Source of the DNA: an uncultured Spirochaetales bacterium
GTDB lineage: Bacteria > Spirochaetota > Spirochaetia > Sphaerochaetales > Sphaerochaetaceae
Length of the DNA: 64,000 nt
Direction of reading: 5' to 3'
NCBI GenBank assembly: GCA_934277975.1
Contig: CAKQWE010000001.1
Location: 62,001 to 126,000 of the forward strand
Shown: one piece after another, positions 50,975 to 58,945 of the stretch
Position numbering within the stretch: the stretch's first letter is position 1
Layout: every line of letters begins with the position of its first letter
Notes under the pieces: model-generated
The model's database searches: none
Told to the model about the DNA's origin: nothing
What the model saw: only the letters and a program-made list of their open reading frames with translations
Translations under genes and position numbers: made by a program

Positions 50975-52833
50975 CTTCCCCTCCTGTCCAGAATCCGCTG
51001 CCCAAGCTTCTCCACAATCTTCCATTCCCAGTCCGAGAAACCGAACCTTGTGACCTTTCTGTATTCGCACTTCACAAGAGAACCCATTTCGTTCACATAC
51101 AGCTCAAGCGAGTTCCATGCATCATGGCCGCCTGCGAACATGAGAGCCCCAACGTTCTCCCTTCTCTGAATCTCCAGCATGGGGTCCCTTGTCGTGCGGA
51201 ATATACAGACCGATATCGTTGTATCCGGAATCGCGAACATCTTGTCCTTGCCATCTGAACGACATGCAGAGAGGGCCTTCTCCATGACACCCTCAAGCTC
51301 GTCACGCTGCCCTTCAGAGCACTGCTCAACATACTGCACGACGGGGTTGGACTTTGCAAACGACCTTAGAACCTGGTCAAGAATGGAATTGGTTCCATGG
51401 ACGACAGGCTCTTGGACAGGCTCTTCTGCAGCACAGCTCTCATCCTCAACTACAACCTCTTTTTCCAATAACGTTTCGTTTTCAATGCCAGGTTCTTCCT
51501 TTGGAACATCGTTTTGTACTTCAACGGTTTCAGGCTCGTCTTCCTCGCAGACATCGAACAGGGACTTTTCGCTGTAGGGGTCGTCCTGCTCTTCAACGGC
51601 AGCATCATCTACCGCAGAATCATCGTCAGCGTCGTCGCCATCGTCATCTTCGTCATAGAGGGAATCCTGTTCGTCCAAAAGAGGATCGGACTCGAACTCT
51701 TCAGGGGAGACATCGTCAAGGTAGGAATATGCATCATCGCCAACAAGTGCGGTATACTCCTCCTGCGGCTTTTCCTCAAAAACCTCTTCGTTGGAGGAAT
51801 CCTCTCCCTCAACATCCTCGCTGGAAGAATCCAGGTCCTTTGGCATCAATGGGAAGAACTCCTCAAGTGGCTCGTCATATTCCTCCGATTCATCCTCATA
51901 CGTATCAATGACCTCTTCTTCAGACACGATGTCCTTGGAATCATCGTCTTCAGCAACGTCTTCTATGAAATCCTCTTCAGGGGAGACCTCTTCGGTTTTG
52001 GAAGCCTCAGTTCCAGGTTCTTCCTTTGCATCTTCCTCAACAGCGGTCTTTGCAGGATACAAGTCTGCAATCCTGGAATGTATGCGTTCAAGGCTGAAAC
52101 GCGTCACAAAGCTGTAGAACCTTCCCGAATGCTTGATGAAAGGGGTCTCGAGGTACTGGGCCATATCTCCAATCACGCCATAAGGAGAGTCCTCTCCAAA
52201 CCCATCCTGGGACGAGCTTGGAAGCGAGAGCATCTCGCACAAGGAATCATCAAGATTACATATGTTCTTTACATCATAGTCTATGAAGTTGACATTGCCT
52301 GAATTTTCAACGTCTATTATGGAAAAGAAGCCATCGTTTATGGATTCATTGCCGCATACATCAAGAAGGATCTCGTCAGGAAAGACCTTGGAGTAGATTT
52401 CCTCCCTTGCCTTGAACATCTCAGAGACATTGGTCTTGCCGTTGGCCCTATCCAAGAGGACGGTGTAGTCTATGTAGCGCATTGTGGCCTTGAGGTTCTC
52501 AAGCATGAGCCTATGCAGGTTGCGGCACCCCTTGGCTTGAATGGAGGTTTCGGAATCGGAGGGAGTGAAGAATGCGTTGCGCTGCACGGCCATTGCATGG
52601 AGGAACACTATGAGACAGTCGGTGGCCTTTCGTGAAAGCGGGTCGTTTCCAAACGAGTCCCTATGCAAGCAGGTGTACTTGAGGATGCTTGCAGTGTTGA
52701 ACCTGAAGGCCTCCTTCACAAGCTCCCCTTTGTAGAGTCCAAGATACGACACCTGCTGGTTTATGTTCCTTTGCAGCTTCTCCGCGGATATGCCGGTCAT
52801 GTCGTTGAGTTTCCATGGAAGGTAACAGTTCAT
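50971..52833 (-). CDS. Large acidic protein with disordered central region, unknown
   Basis: 620 residues, no family recognised. Residues 1-260 look folded, helical and lacking a signal peptide (QRNINQQVSYLGLYKGELVKEAF). From about 265 to 490 the protein is dominated by Glu, Asp and Ser with almost no hydrophobic core, including runs such as DEDDDGDDADDDSAVDD, consistent with intrinsic disorder. The last ~110 residues are folded again. AGGAG lies 6 nt before ATG 52833. It is coupled to the HAD gene and divergent from the NusG paralogue. Confidence 0.77.
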   Translation of the reverse strand: MNCYLPWKLNDMTGISAEKLQRNINQQVSYLGLYKGELVKEAFRFNTASILKYTCLHRDSFGNDPLSRKATDCLIVFLHAMAVQRNAFFTPSDSETSIQAKGCRNLHRLMLENLKATMRYIDYTVLLDRANGKTNVSEMFKAREEIYSKVFPDEILLDVCGNESINDGFFSIIDVENSGNVNFIDYDVKNICNLDDSLCEMLSLPSSSQDGFGEDSPYGVIGDMAQYLETPFIKHSGRFYSFVTRFSLERIHSRIADLYPAKTAVEEDAKEEPGTEASKTEEVSPEEDFIEDVAEDDDSKDIVSEEEVIDTYEDESEEYDEPLEEFFPLMPKDLDSSSEDVEGEDSSNEEVFEEKPQEEYTALVGDDAYSYLDDVSPEEFESDPLLDEQDSLYDEDDDGDDADDDSAVDDAAVEEQDDPYSEKSLFDVCEEDEPETVEVQNDVPKEEPGIENETLLEKEVVVEDESCAAEEPVQEPVVHGTNSILDQVLRSFAKSNPVVQYVEQCSEGQRDELEGVMEKALSACRSDGKDKMFAIPDTTISVCIFRTTRDPMLEIQRRENVGALMFAGGHDAWNSLELYVNEMGSLVKCEYRKVTRFGFSDWEWKIVEKLGQRILDRRGR

Positions 52834-52897
52834 CGCCAACTCCTACTAACCTATTTCCTATCACTATGTAGTATCGTATATCAAAGCAACTTTCAAG

Positions 52898-52926
52898 TTG
52901 AAAAACATCATCGATTGGACCATACT
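52898..52926 (+). promoter_or_regulatory. Promoter of the NusG-like gene, probably leaderless transcript
   Basis: TTGAAA at 52898-52903 and CATACT at 52921-52926 are 17 nt apart, a good sigma-70 layout. Transcription would begin near the start codon (ATG 52929 or 52935), and no Shine-Dalgarno is visible. Confidence 0.55.
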
Positions 52927-52934
52927 TGATGTGT

Positions 52935-53489
52935 ATGTACTTTTGCGTGAACGTCATAACATCGAAGGAGAACGAAGCCAAGGATGCCTTGGAGAGGATC
53001 CTTGCACAGCTACCGCAGGAATCCTGCGTCTGGTTTCCAACAAAGGAGAACACGGAAAGACGCCAGGGTGTTGAGGAAGTTGTGTCGAAGCCTCTTTTTG
53101 GAGGATACCTCTTCATATTCTGGGACGGCCAGAACGAAATCGATTTTCCTTTCCATGAAGTGCGCAAAGTCAAGAACGTGATAAGGTTCCTGCGCTATGA
53201 CGACGGCTCATGCGCCCTCAAGGGCAAGGACCTTGAATTCGCCAAGTGGATACATATGCACAGAGGCAATATAAAACGTTCCAAGGTCGTTTTCAAGGAA
53301 GGCCAGAAGGTGCATATATGCGAAGGCCCTCTCACGGGGTTCGACGGCAATGTCATAAAGGTGGACCGTCACCACAAGCGCATAGTCCTGCGCTTCGAGA
53401 TTGGAGGCATCGTTTCAGACGTCAACTTCTCCGTCGAATTCCTCTCCTCTTCATCCCAAAGCACTTCTCCGGATCTGGGCAAACTCTGA
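52935..53489 (+). CDS. NusG paralogue (specialised antiterminator, RfaH/LoaP-like)
   Basis: 184 residues. The N-terminal NGN domain (about 1-105) has the sequence pattern YFCVNVITSKENEAKDAL...CVWFPTKENTERR...PLFGGYLFIFW, ending in VIRFLRYDD. The C-terminal KOW domain (about 125-170) has VHICEGPLTGFDGNVIKVDRH. It is not the housekeeping nusG, which normally sits beside secE and rplK; here it stands alone beside an acidic protein. Such paralogues let RNA polymerase read through specific long operons, often for surface polysaccharides or secondary metabolites. Target unknown; none is in the window next to it. Confidence 0.86.
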   Translation: MYFCVNVITSKENEAKDALERILAQLPQESCVWFPTKENTERRQGVEEVVSKPLFGGYLFIFWDGQNEIDFPFHEVRKVKNVIRFLRYDDGSCALKGKDLEFAKWIHMHRGNIKRSKVVFKEGQKVHICEGPLTGFDGNVIKVDRHHKRIVLRFEIGGIVSDVNFSVEFLSSSSQSTSPDLGKL

Positions 53490-53556
53490 ATACGTGCGTT
53501 ATCCGTGCACCCCATGCGTCCAAAGAGCCCCGTAGGAGAGACACTCCGTCTATTGG

Positions 53557-54747
53557 CTATCTCTGCTTATATGCCTCAAGCCCCTTCTCCAGACACACAC
53601 AGGCCTTTCCAAGGTCCTGGGTGTTGAGCACATAGGCGATCCTGACCTGATTGCGTCCAAGTCCATCGGTCTCATAGAAGCCTTCGGCTGGGGCGAGCAT
53701 GACGGTCTCGCCGTTGTATGAGAAGTCTCGCAGCATGAAGATTGCAAAGTCCTCTGCATCATCAACGGGAAGTTCAGCTATGAGGTAGAAGGCTCCCTTT
53801 GGCTTTATGCACTTGACTCCAGGGATTCTGCGAAGGGCATCCACTATGAAATCTCGCCTCTTCTCGTACTCGTCATGGACCTGCGCCATGTACTCATGCG
53901 GAGCGCTCAATGCAGCAAGAGCCGCATACTGCTCCACGGAAGGAGGACACAGTCTGGCCTGACTCAGCTTGAGGGTCTCCGTTATGACGTTCCTGTTGCG
54001 GCTCACGAGCGCTCCAACTCTGGCGCCGCACATGGAGAAACGCTTTGAGAAGCTGTCCACGCATATCACGCGGTCTGAATAGTCCTTGTACTTGAGGATG
54101 CTTGTGAACACCTCGCCGTCATAACAGAACTCACGGTAGACCTCGTCCACTATGAGGAAGAGGTCATGCTTGACGCATATCCTAAGAACAGTCTCGAACT
54201 CCTGTGGGGTATAGACGTGCCCCGTAGGGTTGTTTGGACTGCAAAGGAGGACCGCCATGGTCTTCTTCGTGATCTTGGACTCAATGACATCCAAAGGAGG
54301 AAGTGCAAAGCCGTCGTCGAAAACACTTGTCACCGGCACGATCTTCACATTGGCCATTCCTGCAAAAGAATGTACGTTAGTGTAGTACGGCTCAGGGACG
54401 ATCACCTCATCACCAGGATCACAAAGGGTCATGAAGGCAAAGAGAAGAGCCTCTGATCCTCCGGTGGTTATGAGTATATCCTGGGCATCTATGTCCACGC
54501 CTATTCCTTTGTAGTATTCAACCAAACCCTTCCTCAACGGCATGTCTCCGTCGCTCTCTCCATATGAGATGATTCCATACGGATAGCTGTGCACCGCATC
54601 AATGGCCTGCTGCGGGGTCTTTATGTCCGGCTGCCCTATGTTTAGATGGTAGACCTTTACGCCTCTTTCCTTTGCGGCTATGGCGTATGGGGACAGTCTT
54701 CTGATTGGAGATGCTTGAAATCCTCTTATCCTAGCAGATATTTCCAT
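53557..54747 (-). CDS. PLP-dependent aminotransferase, class I (aspartate aminotransferase-like)
   Basis: 396 residues. NIGQPDIKTP near residue 36, a glycine-rich ITTGGSEALLFAF, LLCSPNNPTGHVY, IVDEVYREFCYDG and the Schiff-base Lys in DSFSKRFSMCGARVG. It transfers amino groups between amino acids and keto acids in the cytoplasm. GAGAGG lies before ATG. It follows prs after a short gap on the same strand; they may share a transcript. Confidence 0.94.
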   Translation of the reverse strand: MEISARIRGFQASPIRRLSPYAIAAKERGVKVYHLNIGQPDIKTPQQAIDAVHSYPYGIISYGESDGDMPLRKGLVEYYKGIGVDIDAQDILITTGGSEALLFAFMTLCDPGDEVIVPEPYYTNVHSFAGMANVKIVPVTSVFDDGFALPPLDVIESKITKKTMAVLLCSPNNPTGHVYTPQEFETVLRICVKHDLFLIVDEVYREFCYDGEVFTSILKYKDYSDRVICVDSFSKRFSMCGARVGALVSRNRNVITETLKLSQARLCPPSVEQYAALAALSAPHEYMAQVHDEYEKRRDFIVDALRRIPGVKCIKPKGAFYLIAELPVDDAEDFAIFMLRDFSYNGETVMLAPAEGFYETDGLGRNQVRIAYVLNTQDLGKACVCLEKGLEAYKQR

Positions 54748-54794
54748 ATTGAGTCCTCTCTATGCGGGGTCAAGGGTCCTTGAATGGCCCTATG

Positions 54795-56072
54795 TCAGTT
54801 CTTCGAAACGTCCCCTTGCTTCTTCACGGCGGCGTTCTGGCTGTTGTCAACGAGCTTCTGCACTATCTTCCTGTTGTCAAGAAGAGGGCTTATGGCTCTG
54901 CCATGGTGCAGACGGCTTATTACACGGGCGAAAAGCTCAGAGGTATCGGTCTGAATGAACCACTGCTTTGAAAGCAAGTCGTCCCCGTGGTAGACGGCGT
55001 TGGTGCCTATGACGTAATCGAAGACACCTTCACCATGGGCTTTGTCGAATGTTTCGACCGCTCCGCCATTGAAGAACGGAAGGCTGGTGATGCAGATTAT
55101 CTTCTTGGCCCCCATGTTCCTTAGGGTCTTCATGGCAATGAGCATGGTGCCACCGGATGCGAGCATATCGTCCGCAATGATGACGGTCTTGTTCGTGACG
55201 TCACCAAGAAGGCTTATGCTCTTTATGTTCGTGTTCTTGGCACCAGTTGTCACAATGGAGTAGTCCCTTTCCTTGTAGAGCATTGCAAGAGGTCTATGCA
55301 GAACCTGCGCATAGAATTTGTTCCTTGCGACCGCTCCAGTGTCAGGGGATACAACGGTTATGTCGGGATCCGATATGTCTATTATCTTCTTCAGCTCCAC
55401 AAGAATCTGGTATGAAGCATGGAGGTTCTCAAGATGAAGCGTCCTGAAGCAGTTCTCTATCTCCTTGCTGTGGATGTCCAGCGTGATTATCCTCTCCACT
55501 CCAAGGTTCTCGCACATACGGCCAAAGACCGCAGCGGACAAAGCCTCCCTGGAGCTCTTCTTATGCTGTCTTGCATACGGATATGTAGGAAGCACCAGAG
55601 TGACGCTCTCCGCCCCTGCAAGGTTCGCAGCGTTTATTATGGTGAAAAGCATCATGATGTGGTCGTTTATGGAAAAGCTTATTGGCTCGTCATAGCCGGC
55701 CATCTTCTGAGGGGCGTCGTTCGTCACGTCGTATATGACAAACAGCCTAAGGCCTCTGACAGGCTCAAGGATCTCCGCCTTGACCTCTCCATTGAGGAAC
55801 CTTGTGTATTTGACTGGAATCTCAAGGTTTGGACACTGATAGTTCGTTGGGCATTTCCCGCTTGGAATCTTCTTGCTTCCAAGGTCTTCTATGAAACTGA
55901 CCTCTCTGAGCACCTGGTCCTCAGGGATCTCATACCTACTTGCAAGGTTCTTCGCAAGCTTGTCATAGCGTTCGACGTAAAGGCGTCTAAGATGCTTGAC
56001 GACCTTACCCGACAGGTACTCAGAACCCAAGCCGGTGATTACACCAAGCTTATGCGGTTTGATGATGCTCAT
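54795..56072 (-). CDS. prs: Ribose-phosphate pyrophosphokinase, long spirochaetal form
   Basis: 425 residues, about 100 more than the E. coli enzyme. ARQHKKSSREALSAAVF, LDIHSKEIENCF (catalytic region), SPDTGAVARNKFYAQVLHRP and the PRPP loop VIIADDMLASGGTM are all present. It makes PRPP from ribose 5-phosphate and ATP for nucleotide, His and Trp synthesis. ATG 56072 has AAGGAGAG upstream; a longer open frame to 56240 is not supported. An unusually long N-terminal extension (about 80 residues) distinguishes this form. Confidence 0.95.
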   Translation of the reverse strand: MSIIKPHKLGVITGLGSEYLSGKVVKHLRRLYVERYDKLAKNLASRYEIPEDQVLREVSFIEDLGSKKIPSGKCPTNYQCPNLEIPVKYTRFLNGEVKAEILEPVRGLRLFVIYDVTNDAPQKMAGYDEPISFSINDHIMMLFTIINAANLAGAESVTLVLPTYPYARQHKKSSREALSAAVFGRMCENLGVERIITLDIHSKEIENCFRTLHLENLHASYQILVELKKIIDISDPDITVVSPDTGAVARNKFYAQVLHRPLAMLYKERDYSIVTTGAKNTNIKSISLLGDVTNKTVIIADDMLASGGTMLIAMKTLRNMGAKKIICITSLPFFNGGAVETFDKAHGEGVFDYVIGTNAVYHGDDLLSKQWFIQTDTSELFARVISRLHHGRAISPLLDNRKIVQKLVDNSQNAAVKKQGDVSKN

Positions 56073-56189
56073 AAAGCTCTCCTTGGAGGAAGCCTTAGGC
56101 TTAAGACCCAAAGCTCCTCTTTGAAACAGGAAATGATGGCATTCATCCCCTGTCTCTAGTTCCAGGCACGACCTACTCCCTTTCCTTAG

Positions 56190-56211
56190 GGCCAGCCGTC
56201 CTGCTGGCCCC
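56190..56211. other. GC-rich hairpin upstream of prs
   Basis: GGGCCAGC and GCTGGCCC form a perfect 8-bp stem with a 6-nt loop, 120 nt before the prs start and just after the lipoprotein stop. There is no T tract on the minus strand; the plus strand is followed by ATTATATTTT. It may be a weak terminator or a leader element. Confidence 0.5.
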
Positions 56212-56236
56212 ATTATATTTTGGCGTTGGCAAAGAT

Positions 56237-57226
56237 TCAATATGGGGAATAAGGCTCGGATGTATTTGCGCTACCAAAAGTCGCCCCTCCAGAGCATGTT
56301 ATGTACCAGTCGCTGCATGTATTGGTATCAAGCACGGCTCCACTGGAATTGGGAATCTTCCTCGACATGGACCTTGTAGCCGTGGAAGTGGAGGAGTCGA
56401 TGGCATCGCCCGTCCATGCACCGCTGGAGACCACCCACATGGCACGGTCCCGGGCCTTTGCAGTCCCAAAGCCATCTGCACTCTCGCCAAAATCGGAATA
56501 GACCACGGCATCCAATATGGAGGCACCGGGGGATGGGGAGTCAGTCAACACCAACACCCCGTTGTTGTCGGACGGCGTCTTGCTGCACTTGGCCGCAAAG
56601 TCAACACCTGGGCTGTCGATTCTATCCTCTGGGTAGTCGTCCTTCACCCACCACACGACAATGTAGTCGCCCTTCTTCACCTCCACATCAGGGAACATGA
56701 ACTTTGCATCGTGGTCGTCAGGCGTTCCACAATACAGAGTCACTCCCGCGAGGTTTCCCCCCGTCATGGCAAACAGCTCGGTTCTATCCTGATTACGTGT
56801 ATCACGCTTTGTCGTGAACTCGTTCATGACAAGGCTTGGCACACTTGGATTGTAGCCCCAAACCCCAACGGAGAATCCAGTCGTATTGCCACAGTAGTCC
56901 TGCACCCTTCCCTTCAAGTCAGCCTTCACGCCCGCCTTCAGACTGGAATCTAGCGTAACATAGACCGATTTCCCATCGGAGCGCGCCACAAACGGCTCAA
57001 AGGAGTTTCCATAGACTCTGACTGGTTCGTCGAAGTCTATCCTCACTATGGAGCTTGCAACGGATTTCACAGACAACAGCACAGGAGGGTCGCTGTCCTT
57101 GTCAAGGAACACATTCACAAGCGCCGCCCTTTGCTCAGGCTGCGAACATGCAAGCACGAACAACAGCACAGCACACAACAATGCAACCGTCACAACCATG
57201 GGTAGGAACAAACTCTTCTTTTTCAT
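56237..57226 (-). CDS. Lamin-tail-domain (LTD) lipoprotein
   Basis: 329 residues. Lipobox VLA-C at about residue 27. An Ig-like segment (about 45-130, SVKSVASSIVRIDFDEPV) precedes the lamin-tail-like domain (about 150-310) with SLVMNEFTTKRDTRN, DRTELFAMTGGNLAGVTLY and VEVKKGDYIVVWW. LTD domains are found in exported bacterial proteins, often with nucleases or calcineurin-type enzymes, and are thought to mediate surface binding. GAGG precedes ATG 57226. Last coding unit before the non-coding stretch to the right. Confidence 0.82.
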   Translation of the reverse strand: MKKKSLFLPMVVTVALLCAVLLFVLACSQPEQRAALVNVFLDKDSDPPVLLSVKSVASSIVRIDFDEPVRVYGNSFEPFVARSDGKSVYVTLDSSLKAGVKADLKGRVQDYCGNTTGFSVGVWGYNPSVPSLVMNEFTTKRDTRNQDRTELFAMTGGNLAGVTLYCGTPDDHDAKFMFPDVEVKKGDYIVVWWVKDDYPEDRIDSPGVDFAAKCSKTPSDNNGVLVLTDSPSPGASILDAVVYSDFGESADGFGTAKARDRAMWVVSSGAWTGDAIDSSTSTATRSMSRKIPNSSGAVLDTNTCSDWYITCSGGATFGSANTSEPYSPY

Positions 57227-57310
57227 AGCGTACCTCTTACAATACAAATACGAAAAACCAAGCGTTTCCATTCACGGTTTTTGGAGGTTTTTGAAAAAAA
57301 CAGAGTTTAA

Positions 57311-57331
57311 GAGGAACTTTCAAAACTATGC
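57311..57331. repeat. 21-bp intergenic repeat, copy 2
   Basis: Exact copy of 2519-2539, here 105 nt upstream of the LTD lipoprotein gene on the minus strand. Confidence 0.6.
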
Positions 57332-57507
57332 TTTGTGTGGATTGGATTGATCACTACACCCATTAAACCTACTACCCCCACTACTCTTACTACCCTCACT
57401 AATACGCTTTAATCCTCCTGTTGTAATTGTGGGATTTTTGTAGCAATGGTGAGTATGGTGAGTGTGGTCAGTAAGGGTAATTGACAACTTCAACACTTGC
57501 CACAGCC

Positions 57508-57570
57508 GCTACAGACCCTACAAATGCTACAAGCCCTACGAACGCTACAACGGCCACAGGCGTTACAAAT
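57508..57570 (+). repeat. Seven-unit 9-bp degenerate tandem repeat
   Basis: Units GCTACAGAC, CCTACAAAT, GCTACAAGC, CCTACGAAC, GCTACAACG, GCCACAGGC, GTTACAAAT run without gap (63 bp). In one frame they encode Ala-Thr-x/Pro-Thr-Asn repeats, as in linker segments of exported proteins, but no convincing gene surrounds them. Confidence 0.6.
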
Positions 57571-57782
57571 CCGCTACAGATTCCAGCCCGTTTTAGGCAG
57601 ATTGGCTAGTGCCCAAAGTGGCAAGAACGGCCAAAACGCCAACGATACAGAAGACGGTCCAAGATTCAAGAAGACTGCTTCGAAGTTATTTGAAAGCCAG
57701 CCTAGGAAACAGTGAAAGACAGTGCCAAGTGCACGGCTTGAACGCATCGACAACGTCTGGCTTTCAAATTGCTAGAAGGGGT

Positions 57783-57809
57783 GGGCTGCCAGCTGGTCGC
57801 TGGCAGCCC
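57783..57809. terminator. Perfect 10-bp hairpin downstream of the DUF5655-like gene
   Basis: GGGCTGCCAG and CTGGCAGCCC with a 7-nt loop, 30 nt past the stop of the minus-strand gene. On that strand a T-rich run precedes rather than follows the stem, so termination is uncertain. Confidence 0.35.
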
Positions 57810-57838
57810 TCGGAAAAGAAAAAAAGGTTTTATTGGAG

Positions 57839-58225
57839 TTATGCTCTTCTCAGGTAACTGAGCCTAGAGTACTCGTATGATTGTCGTATCCAGCTCTTTA
57901 GCTCAGAGTCGATATCGGAGCACGACTGGATTTGGACATGGTAGACATAGGAGCCGTCAGGAACGGGACGAAGGGTCTTGCCTATCCTTGGATTGGTCAG
58001 ATGCTTCTTGTTGGTGAATGCCAACGTGAAGAGCGAGGACTGGGAAGGCAAAGGAAGCGAGACGTATGCAAAGCCCACTGAAGTCCTAAAGGAGATCACT
58101 GAATCCTGAACGGCTATTTTGGCTTCAGGACAGAACTCTTCTATATAGGATTTAAGGTCTTCGAACGCTTCATAGGACACCGGATTGTTTTCAAAGAACG
58201 CCTGTGCCTTGTCTTCTCCCGACAT
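57839..58225 (-). CDS. DUF5655-like small protein
   Basis: 128 residues. Sequence pattern FFENNPVSYEAFEDLKSYIEEFCPEAKIAVQDSVISF...FAYVSLP matches the DUF5655 group of YdhG/MmcQ-like small proteins, whose function is unknown. No signal peptide. AGGAGGAGAG lies before ATG 58225. Monocistronic. Confidence 0.7.
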   Translation of the reverse strand: MSGEDKAQAFFENNPVSYEAFEDLKSYIEEFCPEAKIAVQDSVISFRTSVGFAYVSLPLPSQSSLFTLAFTNKKHLTNPRIGKTLRPVPDGSYVYHVQIQSCSDIDSELKSWIRQSYEYSRLSYLRRA

Positions 58226-58534
58226 CAACTCTCCTCCTTTAATTGATAGCCATGCAAACCAGCCTTGGCTACGTCTACGATCCTGATTATAGAGGCCGCA
58301 GCCTCGCTTGTCAATTCCTTATACAGCAAAAAATTACAACTTTTTTCACTTATATGTTTCCTATATAAGTTTGGTAGAGAACACCCATGGAAACAGACAA
58401 AAAACGCTTTGGATTCTTAAGCTTTCCAACGAGTTTCCATACGGAGGGAAAAGGACATGGACACCACATGGAAACCAACGGGACGAAAGCCCTTTGCTTT
58501 CCTTTTTGAAATTTCGTTTGTATTATTCCTTCGA

Positions 58535-58556
58535 GGACTTCCCCAAAAGGAAGTCC
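58535..58556 (+). promoter_or_regulatory. Hairpin directly before the trxA Shine-Dalgarno
   Basis: GGACTTCC/GGAAGTCC (8-bp stem, 6-nt loop) sits immediately before AAGGAGG. Likely a 5'-end mRNA stabiliser or translational switch. TTTGTATTAT at 58517-58526 may be the promoter -10. Confidence 0.45.
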
Positions 58557-58568
58557 AAGGAGGAAACC

Positions 58569-58892
58569 ATGAGTGAAGTGATTCTCAACGCTTCCAACTT
58601 CGAGGAAGAAGTACTTAATTCAAAGGAACCCGTACTTGTGGACTTTTTCGCCACCTGGTGCGGTCCTTGCAAGATGATAGCTCCGTTCATTGCCCAGTTG
58701 GCAGACAAATACGAAGGAAGGATGAAGGTATGCAAGGCCAATGTAGATGAAGTGCCGGACATTGCGTCTTCATATGGAGTAAGCAGCATCCCTACACTAA
58801 TCATATTCAAGGATGGCGAAATCGCCGCCCAAAGGATAGGAGGTGCAAACCTGGCTGTGCTGGACGCCTTCATAATGGACAACCTGCAGTAG
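58569..58892 (+). CDS. trxA: Thioredoxin
   Basis: 107 residues, the normal size. Redox motif WCGPCK near residue 30, then the cis-Pro loop SIPTLIIFKDG near 74. It reduces protein disulphides in the cytoplasm. ATG 58569 has a strong AAGGAGG; upstream in-frame codons belong to the leader. Monocistronic, ending in a bidirectional terminator. Confidence 0.97.
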   Translation: MSEVILNASNFEEEVLNSKEPVLVDFFATWCGPCKMIAPFIAQLADKYEGRMKVCKANVDEVPDIASSYGVSSIPTLIIFKDGEIAAQRIGGANLAVLDAFIMDNLQ

Positions 58893-58903
58893 ACGCAGCA
58901 AAG

Positions 58904-58937
58904 GAAACAGGCCAAGATCCCTTGGCCTGTTTCTTTC
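58904..58937. terminator. Bidirectional Rho-independent terminator
   Basis: 13-bp stem GAAACAGGCCAAG (58904-58916) / CTTGGCCTGTTTC (58921-58933), 4-nt loop, followed by TTTCT on the plus strand and by a weaker tract on the minus. It separates trxA from the convergent phosphohexomutase gene. Confidence 0.9.
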
Positions 58938-58945
58938 TAAAAAAG

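Larger units (their letters stand above)
57272..57838. other. Non-coding 567-bp region with repeats
   Basis: No reading frame supported. It holds the 21-bp repeat (57311-57331), a pyrimidine/purine stretch where ACTACCC-type and GGTGAGT-type motifs are partly complementary (57350-57480), the 9-bp repeat (57508-57570) and a 10-bp perfect stem at 57783-57809. Confidence 0.6.

Noticed and set aside
57481..57612. Small plus-strand gene starting at TTG 57481 and covering the 9-bp repeats
   Set aside because: About 43 codons, a stop immediately upstream, poor Shine-Dalgarno and repetitive Thr/Ala/Asn composition.
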